Positions 1 to 12,724 of a DNA stretch of 64,000 nt are shown here, in pieces. The stretch covers positions 161,177,869-161,241,868 of the forward strand of contig NC_084463.1 of the NCBI RefSeq assembly GCF_027409185.1. The letters are read 5' to 3'. Source of the stretch: Cynocephalus volans (taxonomy: Eukaryota; Chordata; Mammalia; Dermoptera; Cynocephalidae). The notes under the pieces were generated by a model. That model was not told the DNA's origin. It did not search any database and saw only the letters and a program-made list of their open reading frames with translations. Every line of letters begins with the position of its first letter. Within the stretch, counting starts at the first letter, position 1. The position numbers and the translations under genes are program-made.

Positions 1-99
1 AACGTGGGTAAATGGCAATTTTCTAGGCATATGTGGATGTTGCACGTGGAGTGACTTCGTGAACGCAGAGGTAGACAGCTGGTGCGGTCATGTCTTGGC

Positions 100-310
100 T
101 AGGTGGGTGAGGGCAGGATGTTAGAGCTGGACTGTCGAGGCCTGCAGTCCTGGCTCTCTCAGGAGCTGGGTGACCTTGGACAGGGTGCTGAACCTCTCTG
201 TGCCTCAGATCCCTCATCTCACAGGTGGGATGGATAATAGCACCCACCTCACGTGTTGTTGGTGTACGGGAGGTGCTTAGGACAGTGGCTGGCACAGAGT
301 AACAGTACAG
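100..310 (+). repeat. MIR SINE in SART1 intron
   Basis: The stretch carries the MIR core order: 'gtgaccttgg', 'aacctctctgtgcctcag', 'ctcatct', then 'gtgcttaggacagtggctgg' and 'cacagagtaacag'. It is intronic, just before the first visible SART1 exon. Confidence 0.75.
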
Positions 311-388
311 AAGCGTTTGCTCTCATGGGCTTGCGGCTGGCCCACTTTCCTCCCTTCCCTTTTCACATCTCTCCTCTGTTTCCCTCAG

Positions 389-3300
389 GTAACTTTTAAA
401 AAGACCAAGCGGAAGGTGAAGAAAATCCGCAAGAAGGAGAAGGAGGTGGTAGTGCGGGCAGATGACTTGCTGCCTCTTGGGGACCAGAGTCAAGATGGGG
501 ACTTTGGTTCCAGGTGGGCTCCGACTAGGTGGTGGGGTGTGAGGGCTGGGCTGGCCCAGGGGCCAGTACTCACCAGAGAGGCCTCCTTCCCCCAGATTGC
601 GGGGTCGGGGGCGGCGCCGAGTGCCGGAGGTGGATGAGGAGGCCCAGGAGGAGGAGGAGGAGGAGCCCGTGCCTCAGCCGCCGCCGTCAGATGACACCCG
701 AGTGGAGAACATGGACATCAGCGATGAGGGTGAGGGGCTGGCCAGCAGTGGGTGGGCCGGAGGGCTGGGGACAGGAGTCCCAGGGGCGGGCTGTGGTCTG
801 AGCAGCATCCCCTGTGTTTCCACCAGAGGAGGGTGGAGCTCCACCATCAGGGTCCCCAGAGGTGCTGGAGGAGGATGAGGCGGAGCTGGAGCTGCAGAAG
901 CAGCTGGAGAAGGGGCGCCGGCTGCGGCAGCTGCAGCAGCTCCAGCAGCTACGAGACAGTGGTGAGAAGGTGAGGCTGGCCGCGGGGGTGACTGCTGTGT
1001 CTGTGGCACCCTGTCCTCATGAGTATTGCGCTTGTGACGTGACAGTCCCATATGAAGTCTCTTCCGTTTCTGGATTTCTGCCGAGTTTTCATCACAAGGT
1101 GCTTGTTGGAGTGCTCGGGTCCTTGCCTCTCTGCTTTCCTCCATGAATGTTTGTCGAGTGCCTCCCGTGAGGAAGGCCTTGTGCTGGGGCTGGGCAGTGC
1201 TCACGGGGCTCACTTCCTAATGTGCCGGGGAAATGGCAGTGACCTGTGAACACAGGAGTGCACAGAGTAACTTCTGATGGTGACGCGAGCTGGGCAGACA
1301 GCGAAACCAGATGCCATGCAAGAATAGTTGCAGGGTTGGTGTCTTAGATTGGCTGTTCAGGGAAGACCTGGGGTGACATTTGAACTGAGGCTTAACACAA
1401 AGGAGCCTACAAAGAGGGTGGAGGCAGGGTGGACAGACGTGCAGTAGTGACATCAGATGTCTTCAGGAGAAATGACCTAAGAGTTCCTGAGGACCAGGTG
1501 GGCTGGAGCAGAGGGCCCGGGGGTGGTGGCATGAGCCGAGGTGGACAGGTCAGTGGGGCCAGCTTGTGTGGGGCCATCGCTAGCTCTCCCAGGGCACTTG
1601 TGTGTGCCAGGCACTGCTCAAGTGCTTTATGTGTATTGAACACTTAATGCTCACAGCAGCACCCTGTGAGGAAGGTTCCATTATCTCCACTTTATAGATG
1701 AGGAAACTGAGGCACAGGCATTAGGCAAGCTGCCCACGTTTCCATGGCTGGTAAGTGGCAGAGCTAGGATTCGAACAGCTTGACTCCGGAGGCCACAATT
1801 TTAACCCTTACACTTCCCACTCGGGAAGAGAGAGGGGCTAGAATGAGGAGAGGCTGGAGTGAGCCCGGGTGGCCATGTTGGTGGCGTGAGGCGGGGGCTC
1901 CTGCAGGGAGCCGCGGCCCCTGAGGTAGGAGGAAAGCTGCAGGAGTGAGGCCTCATGGAAGCCACGGGAGGGTTCCCAGGTGAGGGCATGAGGGAGCCCT
2001 GCAGTGTGAGCCTCCCAGGTGAGGGCGTGAGGGAGCCCCGCAGTGCCACTGAGAGCAGGGTCGGGTCTGGCACAGTGGAGACAGTGCTCGTGCACGCAGG
2101 AGGACCGGAAGGATAGGGGAGCTGAGGAAGGGAGGGAGGACTGCAATTTGGGACAATTCCTTAGAGCAGGGTTGGGCGGACTTCTGTTAAAGGGCCAGGT
2201 AATAAACATTTGAGGCGTTAGGGAGTGTGGTCTTCGTTGAAGCTACTCAGGTGCTCTGCTGTTACAACAAAAGCAGACACAGCTGATGTGTAAATGAATG
2301 AGTGTGGCTGTGTTCCAATAAAACTTTATAAAAACAGGTGGTAAGCCATTTGCCCAGCCCTGCTCTGAAGAGGAGCAGAGAAATGGGCAATAGGCTGAAG
2401 GAGGTTTTTCATTTCCATATTCAATAACTAATACCATAAATATTTAAAAGTTAGGGCTGGCTGGTTAGCTCAGTTGGTAGAACACAGCCTTATAACACCA
2501 AGGTCACAGGTTTAGATTCCCGTACCAGCCAGCAGCAAAAAAAAAAAAAAATTATACCCAAGAATTATGGACTTTCATGGGTGAAAGGATTATGAAGGTT
2601 AGATAGCCAGGGCTAAGGCCTGGCTGTGCATTAGAATCCCCTGGGAAAGTATTGAAACATACGTGAGCTACACCCCATGTCATTTTTATTAAGTGATGGA
2701 GACTCTAGAGTATGTTTTATGCAAATGCAGGAAGAGGGAGAAATTAATGATGGAAGAGAAGAGAGATTTGCAGGCAGGGCTGGGACTTGGAGTTCAGTGG
2801 AGGGTAGGAAGGAGGGGCTTCGTGGATGCACGCTGACGCCAAGCTGGGTAGGTGATAGGGACGTAAGAGGAGGGAATGATGGGTGTGCGCACGTGGACTG
2901 GAGTCTTGATGTGGTTGAACGTTTGTGGAGGGAGGTTAATAGAGTACATGAGCTGGAAAGATGAGGTGTCACAGACACAGAATCCTTGCAATTGAGATTT
3001 GGACGGGGGCGTGGCCACGAGTGATGACAAGGGCAGCAGTGTGACCCCGGAAGGGAGGGGCTGAGGAAGTGGCCATTGGAGGCGAGGCGGGCAAGGAACC
3101 CATGGGGCAGAGTTGGTGGATGGGTCATTTTGAACACAGAGGTCTTCCAAAAGGGAAGATAGAGAGTTGACATCTTTCATGTAAGAAGGGCTGAGGTGGG
3201 GAGTTTGGAAGTGACAGGACTAAGAAGGAATAGCAAGGGACACAGGCTGGTGGCATGACAGGGGGACTGGGACACACACACCCCTGCCGTCCAGTCCCTT

Positions 3301-6300
3301 GGGTATTTTGGGTATGAGAGGAAAGCAGCCTCTGCTTGAGAAGACTGGGGAGTTGCATCATGAAAGGACAGTGGCCTTCGTGAGGGCACGAAGATGCAGG
3401 GAATATGAAGCAAAAAAGCCACTGAAGAGCTCGCCTGTGTGTCGGCTGTTGAGACCTTCCAGCTTTTAGTTTTCGTGGCTGGCATGGTGCCCGGGAGTAT
3501 CCATGGGTAGAGAGCCTTGTACCTCCATGGAGTCATTTTCCTAGAATAGATTCGTCAGGTTGAAGAGAAGGGACATCTTGAAAACCCACCTTTTCTCCTT
3601 CCCTCCTACACTGACCGGTGCCTGCCGCTGCGCTGCTGCTGGCGCTGTCGTGGGGAGTGAGACGGGACCTCACAGCGTTCACAGTGCAGAGTTAAGAGTT
3701 CGCAAGCAGCAGGTACTTCCTAAGTGCCCGCCAGACAGCCGTGAGTGCAGCACCAGAAGCAGAGAAGCCTCTGTCCTCAGGGAGCTTCTGTTCTAGTGTG
3801 AGGAGACAAAAGGAAGTAAAAAAGTAACGTAACGTCAGGGGGTGATAACCAACGTGAAAATAGATGCCAAAAGGCAAGGCACTCGAGAGTGGTTGGGGGT
3901 GAAGGAGCATTCTTAAATAGGGTGGCCAAGAAGGCCTTCCTGAGAAGGTGACATTTGACCCAAGATCCAAATGAAGTGAGCCTCAGTGACACCTGAGGAA
4001 GTCATTCCAGGCTGTGGACACCAAGGCCCTGTGGGCTCGGCTTGCTCAGGGAGCATCACCTAGGACCCTCACTCAGTGCAGGAGCAGTGCGAAGGTGAGA
4101 GGAACGACATGGCAGATGTCGCTGGAGGCCCGGGCAGGCAGAGTCCTGAGGTGGTGGTAAAGAGTTAGCCACCAGAGTGCTTCAGTCTGGGTGCTTTTTT
4201 TCAAAGATCATTCTGGTTGCTATGTTAGAATAAACAGATTACAGATGGAAGGAGGTAGATCAGGTAGAACATTCTTATAGCCGGTCATCCAGTCGAGATG
4301 ACAGTCTGCTAGGGCCGTAGCCATGGAGATGGTAAGAAGTGGTTGTGTTCGGAATGTATTCCGAGGGTAGCATTGACAGTATAGTCGTCTCTGTGTCTGC
4401 AGGGGATTGCTTTCACAGCCCCCGCAGATACCGAAATCCCTGGATGCTCAGGTCAGTAAGTGGGGTTTTGTACAATCAGTTAGTTACCTGTTTGTGGGAG
4501 AAGAGGTCATTAGGTTCGTACCTCACACCTAACAGGTAGATTGAGAACTTCGAAGTAAAAACATTTCAGAACAAAATTAAGGAAATTATGTTTATGACTT
4601 TGCGGTAGAAAAAGATTTCTTAAGATATAGAGCGTAAACCGTGAAGGAAAAACTTTTAACTACATAGAAATTAAGAACTTACTTTTTTTAAAAAAAGTAA
4701 CACGAAGAATGTAAAAAGTCCATATAATTGCCCATGTACACAGTCAGCAATGGGTTGATGTCAAGAATAATGAGCAAAAAAAAAAAGAAAAAGAAAAGTA
4801 GGCAGGAGACCCGAATAGGCAGTTCTCAGAAGAGGAAGGATAAATGGCCAGTAAAATGCCCAGTGAGGCTCCCCTTCATCACTGGTCACACAAGTTGAGT
4901 TAAAACAGTGACGTACCATGTCCCACCTGCACAATTTGGCAAAAATGGGGAAGTCTGGCAATATCAAGTGTGAGTGAGGACGCGGAGTGACCGGCTTTCT
5001 ATACTACGCGGCCATGTGAGCGAGTCTCATTAGATTGGGGGATGGTGCGTGACTCAGTAGAGCCACAGCCGTGTGTGCCCAGGGCCTGGCCCTGACATCC
5101 CACTCCCAAGTGGGTAGCCCAGAGAAGCGTCTGCATGTGCACCAGAAAACAAGCATCAGATCACTGTAGCATTGTTATTTATGGTAACAGAAAAAGTCCA
5201 TCCTCAGTGGGCTAGATGGAGGTTTATTCTTATCATAGGATGTGCTTCTGTAGTGACAAGCCAATGAGCTACAGCCACTCACGTCAAGAATCATCTCAAG
5301 GGACCAGCTCATGGCTCACTCGGGAGACTGTGGTGCTGATAACCCCAAGGCCATGGGTTCGGATCCCATATAGGGATGGCCGGTTAGTTCACTGGGTGAG
5401 CGTGGTGCTGACAACACCAAGTCAGGGGTTAAGATCCCCTACCAGTCATCTTTAAAAAAAAAAAAAAAAAAGAATCATCTCAAAATGTATACTTTTTACA
5501 AAGCAAATCACAGAAGAATCAATATAGTGTGGTTTAGATTACGTAGCATTTTTTAAATGCACAACAAAACAACTCGTTGTTCAGGGACAGGTCCTCATGT
5601 GGTAAAACCCGTAAAGAAGCCGGTGAATCATGACCGCAGGGGGAGGAGGCGCCAGGGCTCGAAAGGGTGTTAATGGTGTTTCTCCGCCCGGGTCATGGGT
5701 ACATATGTGTTTGCTTGGTTGTTATTTTAGAAACATGCATGTGTTAGACTCCTTTTAGGTTTATGATGAAGTTCATTAAAAATAAGTGTAATATAATGGA
5801 AGGAAGAGGGTGCAGAAGTGGATGTGGTGACTAGAAACTTCTCTGAGGTGTTTGCTGTCATGAGGGCTGCAAAGTTGAGGGAGGATTTTTTAAAATACTA
5901 GATAATCCTCGTGTGCGTGGCCAGGCATCTGCTTCGACAGGAGGGAAGGCAGTGGGCGTGGATGCCTGTGTGTGGGTCGCCAGACTCAGTGCTAGAAGCA
6001 TGTAGACGTTCTCAGGGTGCCGCTTTCTCCACGAAGCAGGAAGTGAGAAGCTGGACTGTAGGAAGTCAAAAGAGTGGGCCATCTGACTGCCCTTCGGCCT
6101 CAGGGAAGGGGTTCTGGAAGAAGTGCTGTCCACACTGAGTCCTGACACAGGAGTTTTTGGGGAGGAGCAGGTGGCAGGAGGGGCCCTGGAGGAAGGTGCA
6201 TGAGGGGCTTCAGAGAGGGGTCTGCACGGGCCTGGTCAGGAAGGGCCTGATGTGTAGCAGGTGGGATTTTGGATGTTAATTCAAAGGGCAGTCAGGAGCC

Positions 6301-9121
6301 ACTGGTGGATTTGGAGCAGAGGAGTGACCTGGTGAGATAGGTGCAGAGTGGAGACAGCCTGGGGCAGTCAGAGGGGAAGTGGAGACCGGTGGGAGGTTCC
6401 GTGTGGGCTACAGCAATGGCTTATCTTGCTGCCACCTGGGAGGATCCTTGGGTTCCTGGGTCTCAGCGGCATCACCCCAGAAATGTCCGGGTTTGCCCAC
6501 AGCTGCTCCCTCCCCCAGGTGGTGGAGATTGTGAAGAAGCTGGAGTCTCGGCAGCGGGGCTGGGAGGAGGATGAGGATCCCGAGCGGAAGGGGGCCATCG
6601 TGTTCAACGCCACGTCGGAGTTCTGCCGCACCTTGGGGGAGATCCCCACCTACGGGCTGGCCGGCAACCGGGAGGAGCAGGAAGAGCTCATGGTGGGTCT
6701 CGGCAGCAGCCCCCCACCCCCGCACGTCCCCGGCCTGCACTGCTTTTAGCTGGGGGCTGCTGGTCCTCGGTGACAAGCCTCAGTGCCCTGGTGGGGTGGG
6801 CTGGCTGGGGCTGCATGGCTGACCCCACTCTTCTGTCCCCCAGGACTTTGAGCGGGATGAGGAACGCTCAGCCAATGGCGGCTCCGAGTCTGACGGGGAG
6901 GAGAACATCGGCTGGAGCACAGTCAACCTGGATGAGGAGAAGCAGCAGCAGGATGTGAGGGGCGCGGGGCCGGGGGTGGGGGCCGGGCTTGGGCTTGGGA
7001 CGGAACATGCGGGCTCAGCCCAGCCCTTCCCTTCCTAGCTATGGACCCTGGGTAGGTCGCTCGGTGTCTCCGAGCCTCGGTCTCCTTGGTCTGCCCATCT
7101 GTGGGATGGGCTCAACAAGCCTCCAAGGGTTAGCTGAGGACTAGGTGAGGCCTGTTGTATAGGGCCTGGCACCTGGTGGGGGGTGACGTGGGTATTGGGG
7201 GTGAGAAGAGCCCATGTGTCCTGCTGACCACCCCCACTGTGTGCTGTCCCCCAGTTCTCTGCCTCCTCCACTACAATTCTGGACGAGGAGCCTATTGTGA
7301 ATAGAGGGCTGGCAGCCGCCCTGCTCCTGTGTCAGAACAAAGGTAAGGGACACAGCAGTGTGAGCATTGGCAGGAAGAGGGCTGGTGGTCCCCTCTGTCA
7401 CCTCTTTCTGTCAGTCCCGATGCTCTGAGCTGCTCCTTTTACTGACCCTGGTTTTGGGCAGCCACAGAAGCATCCCTTCTGCTCTGCCTTCCAGGCTTCA
7501 TACCTCCTCCTGGAAGGAGTCTTGGCTTTGGCGCAGGGGGACCCTGATGTTAGGATCCCAGCTCTGCCGTTCACTTGGCCAGTGGCCCTTGGCAAGAACT
7601 TGATTTCTCTGAATCTGTTTTCTGCATCTGCAAACGGGCCTGATGGCTTCCCTTCCCACAGCATGGCCGCGAGGGCCCGGGGTGGCTGCTGTGCTGCGGG
7701 GGCACAGCTTGCTCTGCCCTCAGGCTGCCCTGCAGCTGTGCCTGTCTGAGGGGCCAGGCAGCCTAAGTCTTACCCCCCCTCTGTCCGCAGGGCTGCTGGA
7801 GACCACAGTGCAGAAGGTGGCCCGGGTAAAGGCCCCCAACAAGTCCCTGCCCTCAGCCGTGTACTGCATCGAGGACAAGATGTGAGTATGGCAGGGACAT
7901 GTGGGGGACCATGGGGCTGTGGCCAGCTTGGGGCTGCTGGGCCACAGGCAGTTGGGTGGCAACTCACACTCAGGTCCCTGTATCTTGGGCCAGGGCCATT
8001 GATGACAAGTACAGCCGACGGGAGGAGTACCGAGGCTTCACCCAGGACTTCAAGGAGAAGGACGGCTATAAGCCTGATGTGAAGATCGAGTACGTGGATG
8101 AGACAGGCCGGAAACTCACACCCAAGGAGGTGAGCAGGGCCCTTTGCAGATGCGTGGCTGAGGGTGACCAGGCTAGGCAGAGCCCATGGAGGCAGCACAG
8201 CGCTGCAGGGTCCTGGCTCAGCCAGGGAGCCTGGTGAAGTGTCAGAACCTCTGTGTCTCCCCTCAGAGGTGTGGCAGGAAGTCAGGCCCCGAGGTACCTC
8301 CTCCCGCCTGCTACGTAGCACAAGCCCCTTCAGTGGCTTTCCCTGTCCTCAGGGCCACCATTCTGATGGGTAGTGTCCAAGCTCTTCCTCTCTCATAGCC
8401 GTCCCAGCTCCAGCTGGAGGCCTCGCGAGCTGGTGACCCTCCTGCTCCCCGCACTCTGCCTGGCTTTGCCTCCCTCTGGCCCAGCTCTGAGCTCCCCCAT
8501 CGCAGCACATCCATCTCCTGAGCAAGTGCCTGCCTCTACCGCAGGCCCTGGAAGGTGCTGGGGGTAGTGTCCCTTCTCACCCACCCCCCGGGCCTAGCTG
8601 GGTTGGGTGAATCAACATCCCCCAACCCTGTTGTGAAGCCCTGGCCTCACCTGGGGTCCCTGTGGTTCTGGTTCATGCACCGTGTCCCCAGGCTTTCCGG
8701 CAGCTGTCCCATCGCTTCCATGGGAAGGGCTCAGGCAAGATGAAGACAGAGCGGCGGATGAAGAAGTTGGACGAGGAGGCGGTGGGTACTCAGGGAGGTG
8801 GGTGTCTGTGTCTGCTAGTGCTGGGGCCTCTCCTGCCCCTGCCGTGCTCACTAGCCCCGACCCCGCAGCTCCTGAAGAAGATGAGCTCCAGCGACACGCC
8901 CCTGGGCACCGTGGCTTTGCTCCAGGAGAAGCAGAAGGCCCAGAAGACTCCATACATCGTGCTCAGTGGCAGCGGAAAGAGCATGAACGCGTAAGTGGGG
9001 GCGCGAGTGGCAGGGGCGGGTGGCGGCCTTGTGGGGCCTGGGGGTGGGATGGGAGGCCCGTGCTGGCTTCTCTCCAGCCTCACAGCCCTCTTCTCTCTGC
9101 AGGAACACCATCACCAAGTGA
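389..9121 (+). CDS. SART1: SART1, U4/U6.U5 tri-snRNP-associated protein 1, C-terminal half (11 exons)
   Basis: SART1 (Snu66 homologue) is a nuclear spliceosome protein needed to bring the U4/U6.U5 tri-snRNP to the pre-spliceosome. Eleven coding exons are visible with GT..AG borders: 389-513, 596-729, 827-969, 6519-6692, 6844-6954, 7255-7342, 7791-7881, 7994-8129, 8692-8781, 8869-8990 and 9103-9121. They join in frame to 410 residues plus TGA at 9119-9121, about half of the roughly 800-residue family length; the 5' exons lie before the window. Recognisable blocks are a basic [16 protein letters not shown] stretch, an acidic/Glu-rich stretch, a Gln/Leu coiled-coil-like stretch ([12 protein letters not shown]), the conserved [20 protein letters not shown] block, and the C-terminus KSMNANTITK. 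No frameshift or stop was seen. A Glu run in exon 596-729 comes from a GGA repeat. Reading frame and splice sites look intact, so the gene is presumably functional. Confidence 0.97.
1585..1795 (+). repeat. MIR SINE
   Basis: Typical MIR succession: 'gtgtgccaggcactgctcaa', then 'ctttatagatgaggaaactg', 'aggcacag', and 'ggtaagtggcagagctagga'. It lies in the long SART1 intron. Confidence 0.85.
2165..2375 (+). repeat. hAT-like non-autonomous DNA transposon remnant
   Basis: The element has inverted termini CAGGGTTGGGC (2168) and GCCCAGCCCTG (near 2363) and the internal phrases 'ttaaagggccaggtaataaa' and 'gtgttccaataaaactttat' known from an abundant mammalian hAT-derived repeat. I do not assign the exact subfamily, and no clear 8-bp duplication is visible. 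Confidence 0.6.
2454..2551 (+). repeat. tRNA-derived SINE (CYN-type), monomer
   Basis: It begins 'ggctggctggttagctcagt' (tRNA A-box region), continues to a B-box-like 'ggtttagattcccgtaccag' and ends in an A run of about 15. The A-box/B-box order defines plus orientation. Confidence 0.85.
3860..4380 (+). repeat. Old interspersed repeat, family not assigned (copy 1)
   Basis: It contains the phrases 'aaggccttcctgagaaggtg', 'acatttgacccaagatcc' and 'tcattctggttgctatgtta' that recur widely in mammalian introns. A second diverged copy lies at about 5880-6345 and related segments at about 40040-40900 and 57600-57960. Confidence 0.5.
4560..5520 (+). repeat. Old LINE-1 3' portion, interrupted by a SINE
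   Basis: Phrases such as 'aggcagttctcagaagagga' and 'atcactgtagcattgttatt' are typical of LINE-1 ORF2 3' sequence in old mammalian L1 families. The element is interrupted by the SINE dimer at 5300-5470 and continues afterwards. Confidence 0.7.
5300..5470 (+). repeat. tRNA-derived SINE dimer (CYN-type) with target duplication
   Basis: Two tRNA-like units are joined head to tail: the left unit has 'gttcggatcccatatagg', the right unit 'ggttaagatcccctaccag', and the element ends in an A tail. It is flanked by AAGAATCATCTCAA at 5286-5299 and again at about 5470-5483, a target site duplication that shows retrotransposition. Confidence 0.9.
5880..6345 (+). repeat. Old interspersed repeat, family not assigned (copy 2)
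   Basis: It ends with 'gccactggtggatttggagc' and 'agaggagtgacctggtgaga', a characteristic 3' part of the same repeat family as 3860-4380. It sits just upstream of the SART1 exon at 6519. Confidence 0.5.
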
Positions 9122-9162
9122 GGCGGCCTCCCTCCCCCCTCCCCTCCCCAACTTTAATATTA

Positions 9163-9168
9163 AATAAA
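9163..9168 (+). terminator. SART1: SART1 polyadenylation signal AATAAA
   Basis: A canonical AATAAA lies 41 bases after the SART1 stop codon and is followed by a T-rich stretch at about 9175-9190. This gives a 3' UTR of only about 60-70 nt. Confidence 0.85.
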
Positions 9169-9279
9169 GTTCCCTCCTTATTTTTTCCTCCCTGGTCATG
9201 GTGCAAATTCCAGGGTTAGACCTGGGAGGAGGGGCAGGCGGTGCCCTCAGGCAGGCTGGGCCCCACCAGTCACAGTCAG

Positions 9280-9385
9280 CTGTATGACCTCAGGCAAGTC
9301 ACTGAACCTCTCTGAGCCTGAGTTCTGCCATCTGTACAGTCACAACACCTCTGCTTCATGGGATGTTGTGTGAGGATTCGATGAA
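9280..9385 (+). repeat. MIR fragment just downstream of SART1
   Basis: The order 'tatgacctcaggcaagtcac', 'tgaacctctctgagcc', and 'gtgtgaggattcgatgaact' is that of the MIR core. It is followed by a short (ATTC)n-like stretch at about 9389-9420. Confidence 0.75.
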
Positions 9386-12300
9386 CTCATTCATTTATTC
9401 ACTCATTCACTCATTCATCTGGAATCCAGATGTGAGCAAGATGGGACAGATCTCTGAACATGTGGAGCTTAAGTTCTGGCCTCTGCTAGAGGAGAACCGG
9501 CCATCAAGTGACATGAATAACTAAATTAGATGAAGGGAGAGAATTGGTCTGGATCCTCTAAGCCGGTCCTCCACCCAACCCTGACCCCAGCCAGCCACAG
9601 AGAAGCCCTTGGTTTATTTTCTCCCCAAGTTCTCTACCGCTGCCACCTAGCACAGGTCCTGGCTGTCGAAGCATCAGTCATGCCTTCTCTTCTGCAGGGG
9701 CTGCTTTCTGATAAGTGAAAGGTGTTTTTAGAGACGTCACTCTGGTCTCTCCTGGCCTCCGAGGTGCACATCAGTGTCCTGTAATCTCTCCCAGTCAGAG
9801 AGTCCACAGGTTGGCCCAGGACTGCCCAGCTTGGCATGGCCAGGACGGACAGAGGTCACCCCCTGTCCTCTGTCTCCTGTACTGCCTTGGCCTGTGTTGA
9901 GAACGGTGATGACTGTCCTCAGGGCTGCATCTTGCCCAGGATCGGGCTGGGAGTTCCTTAGAGTGTGCTGCGAGGGGAAGCCTGGGCCAGTGTCTCCCGG
10001 GAGACTCGTCCCATGCACGGTTACATCAGGAAAGACAGATCCCTGGGAGTGAGCTCCATGAAGGAGGCTTGAATGAGCTGCTGGGGACACGCAGGATCCC
10101 TGAATTGACAGGAAGACAAGTGGCTGCCTCGGGGGTCGAGGAAACTGGCCTTCTGCCGCCTGCCACCCCTCCACCTCCCGCACACCCAGATACGTCCAGA
10201 TGGTTCCCAGATTTTAAGATAGAAAAAGTGAAACCAAAAAATAAATTGGAAACTGTGAATTGTTAAAAGTAATCTTGGGGTGAGAAAAATAAGCAAGGGA
10301 TGAAACCCAGTTGCCTTAAAGGAGGGGTGTGTGACGGCGTAACTTCCGCATGGCCAGAGCCAGAGGCAAAGTCACGTCACCTTCTTGAGCTCTGCGTCTC
10401 CACTTTTGACATCTACTTCGGACTTAATTTTCAATTTGGTTACTTCCTTGGCTTCCTCAGGAAGGCACCTGCCTTGGGGTGCACTTGGTGTGTCTGGGCT
10501 GGTCCAGGACGGAGTCACAGTCCGCTCCTCAGAAGCCTGTGAGGTGCTTCCGGTGTCGTGGATGGGTGGTTGGCATTGCTGGCCTGGAGCGCGGGCCATG
10601 GTGGGGTTTCAAGGCTCACGCCTTGTCTGCAGGAAACGTCCCATCAGGAGGCTGTTGCTGCCACTGTCGCAGCCAGAGGCAATGAGACCTGGTCCCAGGC
10701 CAAGGTGGACCACGTAGAACTAACCAGGTTTGGACAAGGAGGCCTGCTAACTTTCTGGCCCTAGTGTCTGGGCAGACTAAATTGTGAACCAGAGGATAGA
10801 AGGGGCTTCCTCCAGGAAGTCTTCCAGGTGGTGTCTTCTGCTTGCTTCCTCTCTGCATCCTTTGGCTCTTGGTCCCCAGTCTGGGGGCTTGCACTTTGCA
10901 CTGATGTACCCACCCTAGCCCACTCCCCGGGCTGAGCCCTGCCCGCATGCTCGGGGCAGGAGGAATGGGAACCACCAAGTCCCCTGGAGACCTGAGTGCC
11001 CAGGGCAGGCAGAACTCAAGAAGGGCTGGTCCCAGCCTTGCTCCTCAGTAGGTGGCCAACGCCGGCCATATTCCCCTGGCCCTCAGGGAGCTGGGAGCAG
11101 TGATGCCTCCTCAAGGCTTGGTCCGAGGGCTGGTGAGCCCTGAGCCAGGGGCTGGAGGATGAGCCAGGTGGGGCACTAACTCACCCATCCAGAGCGCTGC
11201 TCGCGTCTGCTTCTGCTGCCTGGCCTCAGGCAAGCTACCTCACAGACTCCTGGGGCTGGTGTAGGCATAGTTGAGAACTTCTGTCCTTTCACTGCTTTGA
11301 CAGGTATTTACTGAGCATTAGCTAGTGCCAGCTGGAGAGTACAGAGGAGCACAGCCAGATGGCTGGCTGGGGCCTGACAGGTGAGCAGCCGCTGGACCAG
11401 CCACAGCTGGCTGCAGATGGGAGCAGAGCCAGCCGCTGCCCCTCCGTGTGGCCTTGCTGAGAAGGCACCAGGGCCTGCCCCATCCGGCCGCTCAGCATCC
11501 CCTGCCTCAGCCCTCGGGCAGGCTACTCCACAGGGTGGGCCTTCTGGCTGTGGTGGCGGGAACCCTGGCCCACAGGCCAGACTGTTCTACACCAGTGTGG
11601 TCTTGGCTCTGAGCAAGGGCGTGGGGTCCTCCTCTCCTCACTCTGGGGTCCTGCTCCCTCCAGCTGTGCCCACCCCCTGCTCAGGTCCTCCAGACAGCTC
11701 CTTCAGGCCCCCGTGGCCACATCCTACCCTGTGGGCCAAGCTGTTAGCTAATGGCCTGTTTCTGTGTCCCCTCACAGTGGGGCGGGGTCTGTGGAGCCCA
11801 CAGCACGAGGAACCTGCCCCCCTCCCAGCCCCATGCAGGGTCCTGCCTCTTCCTCTCACCAGTCTATATATGCTTCTGAGCGCCCAGGCAGGGCCTGCCA
11901 GCTAGGTACCCACGAGCAACTGGAAAACGGTGCCCCCCGAGCAGCTGGACCCAAGCTCTTGGGAACACTGCCTGGTGGGCTAGATTTGCACCCACTCATT
12001 CCCGCAGTGTGATCCTTGGTGCCCCTCAGTGCCAAGCCCATGATTGCTCCTGGGACCTCGGCTCCCTGCCCCACCTCCCCAGCTGGTCCTGCCATCCTTT
12101 GGTGTCCTCAAGGGCTTGGTCCAGGGGCAGCTGGGCAGTGGCTGAAGGAGTCGAGCAGGATGAAGGCTTCTGGGGCGTCAATGTCCTGTGCAGGGACGGG
12201 CAGTTGTTCCCAGAGGAGGGGGATGCGCTCACACTCCCCTTTCCTCCTTGCTCACTGTGCTGGGTGTCCCCCAACTCACCATCTACACGATCCTGGGAGC

Positions 12301-12700
12301 ATTCCCTAACTTCGCTGAGCCCCGCTTCCGGCTCCCAGATGGTGAGAAAACCCCCCCTCCTAGCGGTGCTGGGAGATTCTCTGAATAGAAGCTTCTCTGC
12401 AGCATGAGAAGCCCGACCAGCCCCACTCCTTCCCTGGCGCCGATGCAACATGGCAGAATGTCCAACCCCAGGAGGGCCAGGGTCGGGCTTCCTCGATCCT
12501 GTGGCACCATCGGTGGCTCCTGTGGACCATAGGCCAGATTTGTCCTCAGAGCTGGACTGGCTCTTTTCATCCCCTGGAACTTGGCCAGGCATTGGAACTG
12601 AGTGTCTCCAAGGAGCAGCAAGAGATGCTGGTGCTTCTGGAGGCCAGTCCAGGGTGCCACTTATCCACTACGTTCTCGCCCCGAGGCACCAGAGCCTGAG
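9386..12700. other. Intergenic DNA downstream of SART1, no gene recognised
   Basis: This GC-rich stretch holds many short open frames on both strands. None shows a domain, a splice-bordered exon chain or a family that I recognise. Apart from the MIR remnant beside SART1, no young repeat was identified here. Confidence 0.6.
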
Positions 12701-12724
12701 CCCCGTTCCCCACCTTCCCCAGCC

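Larger units (their letters stand above)
970..6518 (+). other. SART1: Long SART1 intron (5.5 kb) packed with repeats
   Basis: The intron begins with GTGAGG after 969 and ends with CCCCCAG at 6518. It contains a MIR (about 1585-1795), a hAT-like element (2165-2375), a tRNA SINE (2454-2551), two copies of an old unassigned repeat (about 3860-4380 and 5880-6345), an old LINE-1 (about 4560-5520) and a SINE dimer inserted in that LINE-1 (5300-5470). ORFs in this interval do not show splice borders or similarity that I recognise. Confidence 0.8.

Noticed and set aside
12026-12592. A 188-codon minus-strand open frame
   Set aside because: No domain, no splice context and similar-length overlapping frames on the other strand; a GC-driven chance frame.
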